A stretch of 64,000 nt of DNA from Streptomyces rapamycinicus NRRL 5491. GTDB lineage: Bacteria; Actinomycetota; Actinomycetes; Streptomycetales; Streptomycetaceae. The notes beneath the pieces are model-generated. The model saw only the letters and a program-made list of their open reading frames with translations, was not told the origin of the DNA and searched no databases. The position numbers and the translations under genes were made by a program. The DNA lies in contig NZ_CP085193.1 of NCBI RefSeq assembly GCF_024298965.1, forward strand, positions 3,844,001-3,908,000. Direction: 5' to 3'. Below are positions 10,001-17,064 of this stretch, one piece after another. Every line of letters starts with the position of its first letter. Position 1 is the first letter of the stretch.

Positions 10001-11018
10001 AGCGGCGCTCAAGGATCAGTTCCTCGCCCGGCTGGAGCTGCGGCTCGGTGACCCGATGGACTCCGAACTCGACCGTAAGGTCGCCGCGAATGTGCCCATG
10101 GGCGCCCCCGGCCGCGGCCTCACCCCGGAGAAGCTGCACTTCCTGGGCGGTCTGCCGCGTATCGACGGTACGTCGGGCAACGCCGACGACCTGGCCGAAG
10201 CGACCGCCGCGTTCGTCAGGGCGTCGGTGGACAACTGGCCTGGTCCGCACGCACCGCAGGTGAGGATGTTGCCGCGGACGCTGTCGGTCCGGGAGATCCC
10301 GTCCGGTCATGAGCAGCCGGAGCGGGGCATCGCGATCGGCATCGACGAGATGAACCTCGAGCCGGTCTTCATCGACTTCGACACCGACCCCTTCTTCGCC
10401 GTCTACGGCGAGTCGGAGTCAGGGAAGACGGCTCTGCTGCGTCTGCTCATCAAGCAGATCACCGAGCGCTACGGACCCGAGGAGGGGCTGTTCGTGGTCG
10501 GCGACTACCGGCGCAGTCTGCTGGAAGTCGTGCCACAGCCGCATCTGGTCGGCTACGGCACGACACAGAACGCCTTCGAGAAGTACATCGCCGACATGAA
10601 CACCCTCATCAGCCAGCGTATCCCGGGGACGGATGTCACCCCGCAGCAGCTGCGCAACCGGAGTTGGTGGTCGGGGCCGCGGGCCTTCATCGTGGTGGAC
10701 GACTACGACCTGGTCGCCACCTCCTCCGGTAACCCGATGTCCGAGCTGGTGGACAACCTGCCGTACGCGCGGGACGCGGGCGTCAACATCATCGTGGCGC
10801 GGACGACGGCCGGCGCGGGGCGCTCGTCGTACGAGCCGTTCATGCAGCGGTTCAAGGAGCTGGGCGCGCAGGGCGTCGTGCTGTCGGGTACACCGGGTGA
10901 GGGCGAGCTGCTGGGCCAGGTCAAGGCGCGTCCGTTGCCGCCGGGGCGGGGCGTCTTCGTCTCACGGCGCGGCGGGGCGTCGCTGGTCCAGACGGCGTGG
11001 GTGCCGTCAGTGGACTGA
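7053..11018 (+). CDS. eccC: EccC, FtsK/SpoIIIE-type motor ATPase of type VII secretion
   Basis: 1321 residues from the ATG at 7053 (MSQIIVKRPPRETPP). Two N-terminal membrane helices (about residues 43-90) are followed by three FtsK-like ATPase modules. Walker A motifs are GATGSGKSELL (near 472), GGPRSGKSTAV (near 830) and GESESGKTALL (near 1117). The first module has a complete Walker B, VLVIDEFSELL, with the catalytic Glu. The second (LVIDGWQSF) and third (IVVDDYDLV) lack a Glu at that position, as known for EccC, where modules 2 and 3 bind substrate signals and regulate module 1. EccCa and EccCb are fused in one chain. The frame stays open far upstream, but that stretch is antisense to eccD and lacks coding character. 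A 19-bp hairpin follows the stop. Confidence 0.97.
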   Translation: MSQIIVKRPPRETPPEMPADELRLESPPELPRGDREGMAMQLLPMLGMGSSVVFFFMPNSAPFMKIMGVMMLLSTVSMVIAQAIRYRKGAQGEAVEGRRDYLKYLAKTRRRVQRTARTQRDAQFFLHPSPEQLWSLVAEGSRLWERRITDDDFVQVRIGLGPQELWTPLVAPDTAPVEELEPLSAGAMQQFLAVHRSLDGMPMAVSLRAFYHMTVSGEPETTLETSRALVASLAALHSPEDLVIAVVAAAGATEGWDWVKWLPHTQVPGSVDGAGTKRLFSDNLAEVEDLLKSRLEGRSRFNRDGQPLLDAPHVVVILDGGLVPPDSLLAAQEGLQGVTVLEVIRGGLDELRGGLSLIVRPGLLRVESASAVYEGVPDTLSLAGAEALARQLAPLRVSAGGGDDEPLLTNLEFTDLLNLGDAASIDPVVTWRPRSTAERLRVPIGVGESGAPVMLDLKEAAQEGMGPHGLCVGATGSGKSELLRTLVLGLAVTHSSETLNFVLADFKGGATFSGMAELPHVAAVITNLADDLTLVDRMRDSITGELQRRQELLRSAGNYANMHDYEKARAAGTPLEPLASLVLVIDEFSELLTAKPDFIEMFIQIGRIGRSLGVHLLLASQRLEEGRLRGLDTYLSYRIGLRTFSAAESRTALGVPDAYHLPSVPGSGYLKFGTEEMVRFKAAYVSGPYRSSTSTVVGSGPIPTDRRPVLFSAVPVPVRFAEPDPAFTYTADRDRVDDALADTVLDVVVHNLEGRGPAAHQVWLPPLTEASSLDQLMPQLAVSPERGLHAGGYARSGGLCVPIGMVDKPFEQRREIFYRDFSGAQGHMLIVGGPRSGKSTAVRTLLGSFALTHTPHEVQFYGLDFGGGGMIAVEGLPHIGGVASRLDPEKIRRTIAEVTGVLNRREEFFRDNNIDSIGTYRQLRASGQLPGEPWGDIFLVIDGWQSFKTDYEMLEPIVADIATRGLGLGVHLIVTVTRYMEMRAALKDQFLARLELRLGDPMDSELDRKVAANVPMGAPGRGLTPEKLHFLGGLPRIDGTSGNADDLAEATAAFVRASVDNWPGPHAPQVRMLPRTLSVREIPSGHEQPERGIAIGIDEMNLEPVFIDFDTDPFFAVYGESESGKTALLRLLIKQITERYGPEEGLFVVGDYRRSLLEVVPQPHLVGYGTTQNAFEKYIADMNTLISQRIPGTDVTPQQLRNRSWWSGPRAFIVVDDYDLVATSSGNPMSELVDNLPYARDAGVNIIVARTTAGAGRSSYEPFMQRFKELGAQGVVLSGTPGEGELLGQVKARPLPPGRGVFVSRRGGASLVQTAWVPSVD

Positions 11019-11062
11019 GGCGGGATGACGGGCTACGGCCCGGGCTACGGCCAGGCCTGAAA

Positions 11063-11118
11063 GCAGTGCAGGGCTCGTACGGACCCGGGCCGCCCCGGTC
11101 GTACGAGCCCTGCACTGC
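11063..11118. terminator. bidirectional 19-bp hairpin between eccC and the effector-like operon
   Basis: Perfect 19-bp arms (11063-11081 and 11100-11118, starting GCAGTGCAGGG) with an 18-nt GC-rich loop lie between convergent stops at 11018 and 11145. It can serve both the eccC transcript and the minus-strand operon. Confidence 0.85.
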
Positions 11119-11144
11119 CGCTCAGCGAGCGCTGCTCGAGCCGC

Positions 11145-11510
11145 TCACAGCTCCCTGACCAGCCGAGCGGCCACCTTGAGCGGGACTGAAGGGTACTGGC
11201 GCCTGACCTCGAGGAGAGCGCGCCCCACACCCCTCGTCTCCCGGATCCGCAGCACGGCCGCACAGTCCACGGAGCCGCGAAACTCCTCGAACGACGCGAA
11301 GTTCCCGGCGTACCAGGCCTGCTCCTGCCGCTCCTTATGCCGCCTCGCCAGCAACTCGGCGGTCGCCGGGCAGAGGACCACAAGCGCGAAGAGGAGGCAG
11401 ATCACCGGGATCGGAGGGAGGCCGATGGCCCAGTCGGTGAGCAATGGCAGCATCAGCCACACAAATGACGCCACCCCGACGGCCCAGAGGGCGACGCGCG
11501 GTCCGTACAC
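11145..11510 (-). CDS. small two-helix membrane protein
   Basis: A 121-residue protein with two hydrophobic helices (about residues 6-24 and 32-51) and a cytoplasmic C-terminal half rich in Arg and Glu (ARRHKERQEQAWYAGNF, RETRGVGRALLEVRRQYP). No family is recognised. It starts 31 bp after the WXG/hydrophobic protein gene and is the last gene before a strong terminator, so it is the distal gene of a four-gene operon. A small membrane protein placed right after a membrane-active secreted protein would fit an immunity role; that is an inference from position only. Confidence 0.75.
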   Translation of the reverse strand: MYGPRVALWAVGVASFVWLMLPLLTDWAIGLPPIPVICLLFALVVLCPATAELLARRHKERQEQAWYAGNFASFEEFRGSVDCAAVLRIRETRGVGRALLEVRRQYPSVPLKVAARLVREL

Positions 11511-11541
11511 AGGCTCTCCTCAGATCGTCATGTCGGGCACG

Positions 11542-12279
11542 TCAGGCCGTGCCCACCGGCCAATGGCCCTTCGGAAACGCGCTGTTGTCGTTGGCATTGC
11601 TCTGCAGGTCGGCCATGGCCTTGGCCTGGTCACCCAGCACGCCCAGCAGAGTAGTCACGGCGCCCGCGATGACGAGCCAGCCGGCCACTCCTTCACCCAA
11701 GGCGGCGATCGCGGCCGGAACGGCACCGACGACGGTCGCCCCCGCGGCGATCGCGGCGGCCATGGCGGGAATGAACTGGATCAAGAAAGCAGCGATCGCT
11801 CCGTAGAATGCCACTCCCGCGATGGCAGCGGTGAGCAGGATGTCCGCGATCGAATTCGCGTTGGTCGCGACCTGGGCGGCCGCGCCCGACTGGGGGAAGA
11901 CGGCGTTGGTGTACGCGTCGGCGCCCTCGCCCTTCCACTCCTTGGGGGCCTGGAGGTTGAACTTCTGGACGCTGGACGATGCGGTGGTCGCGTCGCCGTG
12001 GATGCCCTTCGCCTTCCAGCTGTTGGCATCGATGAACAAGATGACCGGGGCGACGACGCCCTCAAGGAAATGGCCGATCTTTTTGAGGATCCAGTTCACG
12101 AACTCGATGAGCTTGTTCGCCGCGGCGACAACGCCCTTCGCGACGGGGCCCGGAACGTACCAGTGATCCACCGCCCCGTTGATCTTGTTGCCGAACGTAA
12201 CGAGATCCTTCGCGAGCTTTTCGAGCTTGTCCTGTATCTTCTCGATGAGCGTTTCGAACTGCGTCTGGCTGAATGCCAT
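11542..12279 (-). CDS. WXG protein with long hydrophobic Gly/Ala-rich region, candidate ESX effector
   Basis: 245 residues from the ATG at 12279 (MAFSQTQFETLIEKIQ). The longer open frame upstream overlaps the EspC-like gene and has no coding character. Residues 1-40 are an amphipathic helix. A hydrophobic helix lies near 70-84. W115-K-G-E-G is a WXG turn followed by a helix (SGAAAQVATNANSIAD). Residues 145-215 are almost wholly hydrophobic and rich in Gly and Ala (AAIAAGATVVGAVPAAIAAL), enough for two or three membrane-inserting helices. The C-terminus is short and polar. No enzyme motif is seen. It is cotranscribed with YbaB-like and EspC-like genes, the usual companions of ESX substrates, so a secreted membrane-acting protein is plausible. 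A membrane-resident ESX accessory protein is the alternative. Confidence 0.8.
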   Translation of the reverse strand: MAFSQTQFETLIEKIQDKLEKLAKDLVTFGNKINGAVDHWYVPGPVAKGVVAAANKLIEFVNWILKKIGHFLEGVVAPVILFIDANSWKAKGIHGDATTASSSVQKFNLQAPKEWKGEGADAYTNAVFPQSGAAAQVATNANSIADILLTAAIAGVAFYGAIAAFLIQFIPAMAAAIAAGATVVGAVPAAIAALGEGVAGWLVIAGAVTTLLGVLGDQAKAMADLQSNANDNSAFPKGHWPVGTA

Positions 12280-12316
12280 CGCCTTCCCCGTTTCCCCGGG
12301 CGCCGCCGGTTGCTTA

Positions 12317-12616
12317 CTAGTAGGCGTCTTCCACGGACTTCGTGGTTTCCACTTCGTGATCGTCGTACGCCTTCGCGTTCTTGACCAGCGCGTCAGCGAT
12401 TTCCGACATCCGCTTCTGCCCCTCGGAGCACCGACCCGAAAGATGGTCGATGGCATCCCCGTAGGCGCCGAAGAACATCTGGTACATGCCCAACTCAAGC
12501 CGCTCGCGTCGCAGCCCGCTTATGTTGGTCCCGACGCCGCCGATCGCCTTCGCCTGCTCATCCCACGTTCTGGCGTCGGCGCGTATCGCGTCGGTGATGA
12601 CCTTGAGCTTGCTCAT
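12317..12616 (-). CDS. EspC/WXG100-like small helical protein
   Basis: A 99-residue, all-helical protein (MSKLKVITDAIRADARTWDE ... LVKNAKAYDDHEVETTKSVE). Size and pattern fit the actinobacterial EspC-type ESX substrate family: helix, turn near residues 50-60, and a second helix ending in an acidic tail. It lacks a clear W-x-G but has R-x-E/L-x-L spacing in the first helix. The Shine-Dalgarno AAAGGAGG just before the ATG at 12616 is among the strongest in the region, suggesting high translation. It sits 21 bp after the YbaB-like gene and 37 bp before the WXG/hydrophobic protein gene. It probably pairs with one of these for export; family assignment is moderate. Confidence 0.82.
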   Translation of the reverse strand: MSKLKVITDAIRADARTWDEQAKAIGGVGTNISGLRRERLELGMYQMFFGAYGDAIDHLSGRCSEGQKRMSEIADALVKNAKAYDDHEVETTKSVEDAY

Positions 12617-12637
12617 GGTCCTCCTTTCTCTTCGGTA

Positions 12638-13393
12638 TCAGTCCCTGAAGTGCTGGGGGTTCTTGATGATGGCCAGAAACTCGTTCATCAGGCCGCCCAC
12701 ATGCAGGTTCGCGACGCCGGCCGCGCCGGGGCTCTCGGCGCTGCTTACCTTTTCCCGAGCGTTGTTCAAAGCCTCGTTCAGTGCCTGATTCAGCCGGACG
12801 ACTGACTGTCCGGCAGCCCACTGAGGGTCCACCTCGCAGGAGACCAGGGCCTGCGTGGTGAGGGTGACGGCGACTCGGCGCGCGGCGGATTCGCCCTTGA
12901 CCTGCGGCGGCAGGAACGAATCTGCGTCCAGTTGGTCGACGGTGTCGAATGCCGTGAGGACGTCCTCGATCGATTCGTCCACGGGCCTGCGGAGAACGTG
13001 GCGCACGTCGTGGTCGGAGATTTCGGGGAGCGGCCGGGACGGCGTCGACGACGCGGGCGAGGCGAAGTCCTCGTCGAGTTGACCGGCCCGCTCTTCCCAG
13101 CCGGACTGCTCCAGCGATCGTGACCAGCGCTCCATACGGTCGCTCATGGCGGACTCGAACGCCTCGACGACGGCGCTGCCGAGGTCCCCGGCGGGCCGTC
13201 GGCGCTGCCAGTCGGACGCGACCTTGATCACCTCGGGAAGCCCATCGGCGCCCAGGGCCACCGAGACGGCCCCCTGCGCGTCCGTTCCTTCGGAACTCCG
13301 GGGCACTTGGTCGTGCATATCCGACATCAGCTGCTGCAGATTCTCCGCGTGCTGCTGGAACTGTTGCAGTTCACGGATAATGTCCTCGCTCAC
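12638..13393 (-). CDS. YbaB/EbfC-like protein of an ESX effector operon
   Basis: A 251-residue protein. The first 110 residues fit the YbaB/EbfC fold: an N-terminal helix (IIRELQQFQQHAENLQQLMSDM), a beta section (GAVSVALGADGLPEVIKV) and a C-terminal helix (LGSAVVEAFESAMSDRME). The second half is unusual for the family, with a possible second YbaB-like unit near 160-235 (SAARRVAVTLTTQALVSCEVDP ... VVRLNQALNEALNNAREKV). YbaB-like proteins such as EspL are common partners in actinobacterial ESX loci, where they stabilise or help export neighbouring substrates. It is the first gene of the operon that continues with EspC-like, WXG/hydrophobic and small membrane protein genes. Confidence 0.8.
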   Translation of the reverse strand: MSEDIIRELQQFQQHAENLQQLMSDMHDQVPRSSEGTDAQGAVSVALGADGLPEVIKVASDWQRRRPAGDLGSAVVEAFESAMSDRMERWSRSLEQSGWEERAGQLDEDFASPASSTPSRPLPEISDHDVRHVLRRPVDESIEDVLTAFDTVDQLDADSFLPPQVKGESAARRVAVTLTTQALVSCEVDPQWAAGQSVVRLNQALNEALNNAREKVSSAESPGAAGVANLHVGGLMNEFLAIIKNPQHFRD

Positions 13394-13619
13394 GCTTCCC
13401 CCTTACTGGCCAATCGCGGAGCTATTGTGCTTTGGTGAACACCTCGCCAGAAGCGCAAGTGTGTTGCTTATTCTTGGCCCCGCACGCTAGCACGGCCGAG
13501 TAGCGGACGGACCTCCCGTAACGGCACTTCCCGATGGGTGAAACGCTGCCGCGGCGAATTCCGAACGCCATCTCCCGCGGCCCGCCATCGGACGCGCTCC
13601 GCCGGACGCTCTGAACTCA
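13394..13619. promoter_or_regulatory. gap between the mycosin gene of cassette A and the effector-like operon
   Basis: 226 bp, with the promoter of the operon starting at 13393 expected here. The stretch next to that gene (13420-13480) is AT-richer than its surroundings. No convincing -35/-10 pair, terminator or small gene was recognised. Confidence 0.35.
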
Positions 13620-14855
13620 TCATCGGGGCAAGGCCGTCCTGCGGCGGATCACGAACACCGCGAGAACGATCACGACGAGGACGCCGGCCCCGCCCAGAAC
13701 CCACGGGAGGACACCGCTACCGCTCCCGGCGTTGGTATCGCTCGCCGAGGAGCCATCCTTGGCACCGCCTTCAGATGGGGACTGACTCTGCGACGAGGAG
13801 GGGGACGACGGGCCGCCGGCCTTTGCGGGCACCAGGGGGTTGACGTCGGCCGAGCCCGGCTTGCCCTTCTCCTCGAGGACGTTGTAGCGGGGGCGGATCG
13901 TGCCGTAGCCGATGTAGCGACTGGGAACCTTGCCCTCGGTGGGCTTTCCGGCCGTGTCCATCATCACGCGGAGCACCTGATTGCCGTTCCATGTGGGGTG
14001 CTTGGCCCAGATGAGCGCGGCGGCGCCGGAGGCGATGGCCGTGGCCTGGCTGGTGCCCCAACTGCGGCAATATCCCGGCTTTCCGTTGGTGCAACGGATC
14101 GGGATGTCCTGCCCGGGGGCGGCCAGCGCCACATCAGGCCCGGAAGTCGAGAACTTGGTCCGGCTCAGGCTCTGGTCCACGGCTGCCACCCCGGCCACTC
14201 CGTCGATGGCCGCCGGATAGGAGGCGTAGTTACCCGATTCCCCGTCGTTCCCCGTACTGGCCAACAGCAGCTTGCCGCGCTTGATCGCATATTCCACCGC
14301 TTGCCGAAGCTGACTGCCCGCACCGCCTTTGACCATGTATTCCTGGAAGCCGAGCGACATGTTGATGATCTGCGCATCGCTGTCGGCCGCATAGCGGATG
14401 GCCTTCGCGAGGGCCGGGACGCTGTTGGTTCCGGATTCCTTCGTGGACCCGAAGACGGTGATCGGAAGAATGCGCGCATCCGGCGAAACGCCCTTGACGC
14501 CCTGACCATCGCGGCCATTTCCCGCGATGAGCATCGCCATGGCCGTTCCATGGCCGTCCGGATCCTCACGGGCGTCCTTGCCCGGCTCCTTGAAGTTCTC
14601 GCCCTTGAGGACCTTCCCCCGCAGTTCCGGAGCGGACGCGTCAACCCCGCCGTCGAGGACCGCGATCGTGATGCCCTTACCGGTGCTGACCTTCCACATG
14701 CTTTCCGCCTGCATGCGGTCCAGGTACCACTGGCGCTCCCGCATGGTGTCCGCGGAGGCGGCAGGGGCGGTCAGCCCCATGATGGCGAGCAAGGACGCGA
14801 GCAGCGAGATGATCACTGTCGTCCGGCTCCGGACCTGATTGAGCGTTGTTTCCAT
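13620..14855 (-). CDS. mycosin-like S8 serine protease, type VII secretion associated (cassette A)
   Basis: 411 residues from the ATG at 14855. This start makes it the same length as the paralogue at 1743-2978 and puts Asp68 and His102 at identical positions. ATG codons at 14882/14885 have a better AGAGG site and would add 9 or 10 residues. A signal peptide ends near APAASAD. The triad is Asp68 (AVLDGGVD), His102 (DGHGTAM) and Ser269 (WGTSQATA), with Asn in STGND. A Ser-rich linker, one membrane helix (WVLGGAGVLVVIVLAVFVI) and a short basic tail follow. It is the third gene of cassette A, after the Pro-rich WXG protein, and probably acts outside the membrane on an ESX substrate. It differs from the canonical MycP at 17926-19194 in size and in lacking that protein's Lys-rich insert. 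Confidence 0.93.
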   Translation of the reverse strand: METTLNQVRSRTTVIISLLASLLAIMGLTAPAASADTMRERQWYLDRMQAESMWKVSTGKGITIAVLDGGVDASAPELRGKVLKGENFKEPGKDAREDPDGHGTAMAMLIAGNGRDGQGVKGVSPDARILPITVFGSTKESGTNSVPALAKAIRYAADSDAQIINMSLGFQEYMVKGGAGSQLRQAVEYAIKRGKLLLASTGNDGESGNYASYPAAIDGVAGVAAVDQSLSRTKFSTSGPDVALAAPGQDIPIRCTNGKPGYCRSWGTSQATAIASGAAALIWAKHPTWNGNQVLRVMMDTAGKPTEGKVPSRYIGYGTIRPRYNVLEEKGKPGSADVNPLVPAKAGGPSSPSSSQSQSPSEGGAKDGSSASDTNAGSGSGVLPWVLGGAGVLVVIVLAVFVIRRRTALPR

Positions 14856-14907
14856 ATCGCCTGTTCGTCCTGTGCTCGCCATCATCCGCGGCCTCTGCGG
14901 AAGGGTT

Positions 14908-16443
14908 TTACCCAATCACGGGAGGCACGGTGCCGCGCCGACCCTCGTTCCGGGTCTCTTCGTCCCCGGTCAGCTGGTCGGGCGCGTCCCCGTCTTCCTC
15001 GCGCTGCCTCTTCTGACCCTCACCGCGCCCCGATGCCGCCGCCCCCGGCGCTCCGGGGGCCCGTCCTTCGGCCTGCCCCCGGACCAGTCCGCTCCCACCG
15101 GGGGTGAACTCGCCGCCGGTCCGCAGCTCGCTCGCGCGACGCGCCGTACCCCCGCCCCGGGCCGACGCCGAAGCTCCCCGGCTCGGCCCGGCGCCGATGA
15201 CACCGCCGGGCCGCCCGGCCGCGGGGAGGCCAGGACCCGCGCCCGGACCTGCGCGGCCCACAGGCCCGGCCGGCTCCCTGCCGATGACCGTCCCCCGGCT
15301 CTGCCGGTTGCCCTGGTTCGTGCCCGCCTGGTGGTTTTGCATGCCGCCGACGATGCTCCTGTCGGCGCGCACCGGGTTGGTGGTGGGCCGGCCGTTGATC
15401 TGCTCGGTCGGTCCGTTCGGCAGCCTGGGAGCGGTGACGGGGCCCTTGGTGCCGCCCGTCCCCACAGTGGGGTTGACCTTGCCCACCGTGGGGCCGATCT
15501 TGCCCATACCCGTTGTGGGCCCGACCGTCGGCGGGGGTGACGCGGGCAGGCCCACGGGCCCGGGCCCGTCAGTGACCGGAGTCACCGGGGGCCCGCCGCC
15601 GGTCGGAAGCTGCGGTGCGGTGGTGGTGGGCGGCGACGGATTCACCGTGTCGATGTTGGTGTGCGTCGCGTCCGGAACGGTGACATGCCCCGGGTTCTCC
15701 GGGATCGACGGAGGGGTGACATGCCCCGGTGAGACATGAGCGGGCGAGAAATGCGCGGGCGAGCCCGGACTCACCGTGGACGGATCGACCGCCGGATGCG
15801 TCGTCCCGACAGAGGCGGGCGTTGTGTGGACGCTGCCCCCGGAAACACTGGGCGAGCCGTAGCTCTCCTGCCCGCTCCCGTCCTGAGTCCTCGGCAGAGC
15901 CGAGGCCGGCAGCGGCTTGAAGACCGGCTCATCCTGCTGGGAGCCCGCGATGGTCTCCTGCGACATCCGATAGTACGAGGCCAGCTTGTACATCTGCGGA
16001 AGCGCCTCGTCGCGGGCCTTGTCCAGACCTTCCAGGCGCTTCTTTTCCTTCTCCTGGTCCGCGTAGCACACCTGCGAACCCGCCGGGCGATCCGGCATCG
16101 ACTTCTTGACCTCGCTCAGCGCCTGACCCGCGGTTTCCATCGCGGTACCGACGGATCCGGCGAAGCCCGCCAGCTTCAGTGCCTGGTTGGCGAAGTCATC
16201 GCCCCAGTTACGGAACGCGTCACCGCCCTCGCCCTTCCAGGTGACCCGGCCGACCCGCTTCTTGAGCTCGTCGCCGATCTTCTCGATCTCGGACTGCGCC
16301 TTCGTCAGGGCATTGCCGCGACGAATGATCTCCTGCTCATCCGTACCTTCGACCATGGCGAGCATGTCCTCGAATGAGGCATGTTCGAAACTGGTGATGT
16401 TGTAGCACATCTTGAGCGGCGGCAGCTTACTGGAATCGCCCAT
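14908..16443 (-). CDS. WXG-type helical domain protein with long Pro-rich tail (candidate ESX substrate, cassette A)
   Basis: A 511-residue paralogue of the protein at 3012-4550. It has an N-terminal helical domain with W69-K-G (VTWKGEGGDAFRNW) and a helix ending QALSEVKKSMPD, then a helical region to about 185, then a long disordered Pro/Thr/Gly/Val-rich stretch that includes several 'HVSPGHVTPPS'-like and 'GPTVGKVNPTVG'-like repeats. The C-terminal part repeats the FTPGGSGLVRGQAEG motif of its paralogue and ends TVPPVIG. No signal peptide is present. Two Cys near the start (MCYN) and at 125 (QVCYAD) are absent from the paralogue. It lies 22 bp after the small helical gene and 52 bp before the cassette A mycosin. 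An ESX-exported, possibly wall-associated or processed protein is inferred. Confidence 0.86.
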   Translation of the reverse strand: MGDSSKLPPLKMCYNITSFEHASFEDMLAMVEGTDEQEIIRRGNALTKAQSEIEKIGDELKKRVGRVTWKGEGGDAFRNWGDDFANQALKLAGFAGSVGTAMETAGQALSEVKKSMPDRPAGSQVCYADQEKEKKRLEGLDKARDEALPQMYKLASYYRMSQETIAGSQQDEPVFKPLPASALPRTQDGSGQESYGSPSVSGGSVHTTPASVGTTHPAVDPSTVSPGSPAHFSPAHVSPGHVTPPSIPENPGHVTVPDATHTNIDTVNPSPPTTTAPQLPTGGGPPVTPVTDGPGPVGLPASPPPTVGPTTGMGKIGPTVGKVNPTVGTGGTKGPVTAPRLPNGPTEQINGRPTTNPVRADRSIVGGMQNHQAGTNQGNRQSRGTVIGREPAGPVGRAGPGAGPGLPAAGRPGGVIGAGPSRGASASARGGGTARRASELRTGGEFTPGGSGLVRGQAEGRAPGAPGAAASGRGEGQKRQREEDGDAPDQLTGDEETRNEGRRGTVPPVIG

Positions 16444-16465
16444 GACCCAATCCCCCGTTCACCCA

Positions 16466-16948
16466 TCACATGCCGTCGCGGCCACTGCTCTTACCGTCGC
16501 CCGTCTTGGGGGCATCCGGCTTGTCGTGACCCTTCGGTTCGTGCTGTTTCTGATACTGCTCGTAGTAGCTCTGGGTGCGCTCCTGAATGGCCTTCAGGCG
16601 CTGCCCGTGCTCGTGGTCCACCGTCTGGTAGTCGCTGTCGGCCGCGCCCACCGTGATGCCCATCGCCTCCAGTTGCTCGCCCAGGGTCTGGGAGAGCAGC
16701 TGCAGCCGTCCGTGCACCAGCTCGTACGCGCTCGCCAGTGACAGCGCCTCGGGAAAGTTCTGCCCGTAGGCGGCGGTGGTCACCTTCTGTTGGGAGATCT
16801 TTCCGTGCGCCGCGTCCGACTTGTCGAGATCCGTCAGAAGCCTGTCAACACGCTTCTTGAATTCCTGTAGAGACTCGGTGGGAGCGTCGAGGTCCGGCGA
16901 AGAAGGGGACTTAGCGGAGCCACCCCCGTCCGGCGCCAACTCAGCCAT
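16466..16948 (-). CDS. small helical ESX-associated protein (cassette A)
   Basis: A 160-residue paralogue of the protein at 4559-5056, sharing the helical core (LQEFKKRVDRLLTDLDKS; GRLQLLSQTLGEQLEAMGI; QRLKAIQERT). The C-terminus is charged and disordered (KHEPKGHDKPDAPKTG). The start at 16948 has a near-consensus AGGAGGT. It follows the WXG100 pair but is separated from it by a 46-nt perfect palindrome, so its expression is probably set lower than, or apart from, that pair. As the first gene of cassette A it may be the partner of the Pro-rich WXG protein encoded 22 bp downstream. Function is not recognised. Confidence 0.83.
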   Translation of the reverse strand: MAELAPDGGGSAKSPSSPDLDAPTESLQEFKKRVDRLLTDLDKSDAAHGKISQQKVTTAAYGQNFPEALSLASAYELVHGRLQLLSQTLGEQLEAMGITVGAADSDYQTVDHEHGQRLKAIQERTQSYYEQYQKQHEPKGHDKPDAPKTGDGKSSGRDGM

Positions 16949-16983
16949 GAAGCACCTCCTTCAATACCTGGATGGCAGCGCTT

Positions 16984-17029
16984 GTGGGTGCGGGGACACT
17001 CGGCCCGGGCCGAGTGTCCCCGCACCCAC
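16984..17029 (-). terminator. 46-nt perfect palindrome between the WXG100 pair and cassette A
   Basis: The stretch is its own reverse complement over 46 nt (begins GTGGGTGCGGGGACACTCGG). As RNA it would fold into an almost loop-free stem of about 20 bp. It lies 36 bp after the stop of the second WXG100 gene and 36 bp before the cassette A start, so it fits a terminator or 3'-stabilising hairpin for the highly expressed WXG100 transcript with partial read-through. Confidence 0.75.
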
Positions 17030-17064
17030 GAAACGACCGCAGGCTGTGCGCGCTACGTCTCTCT

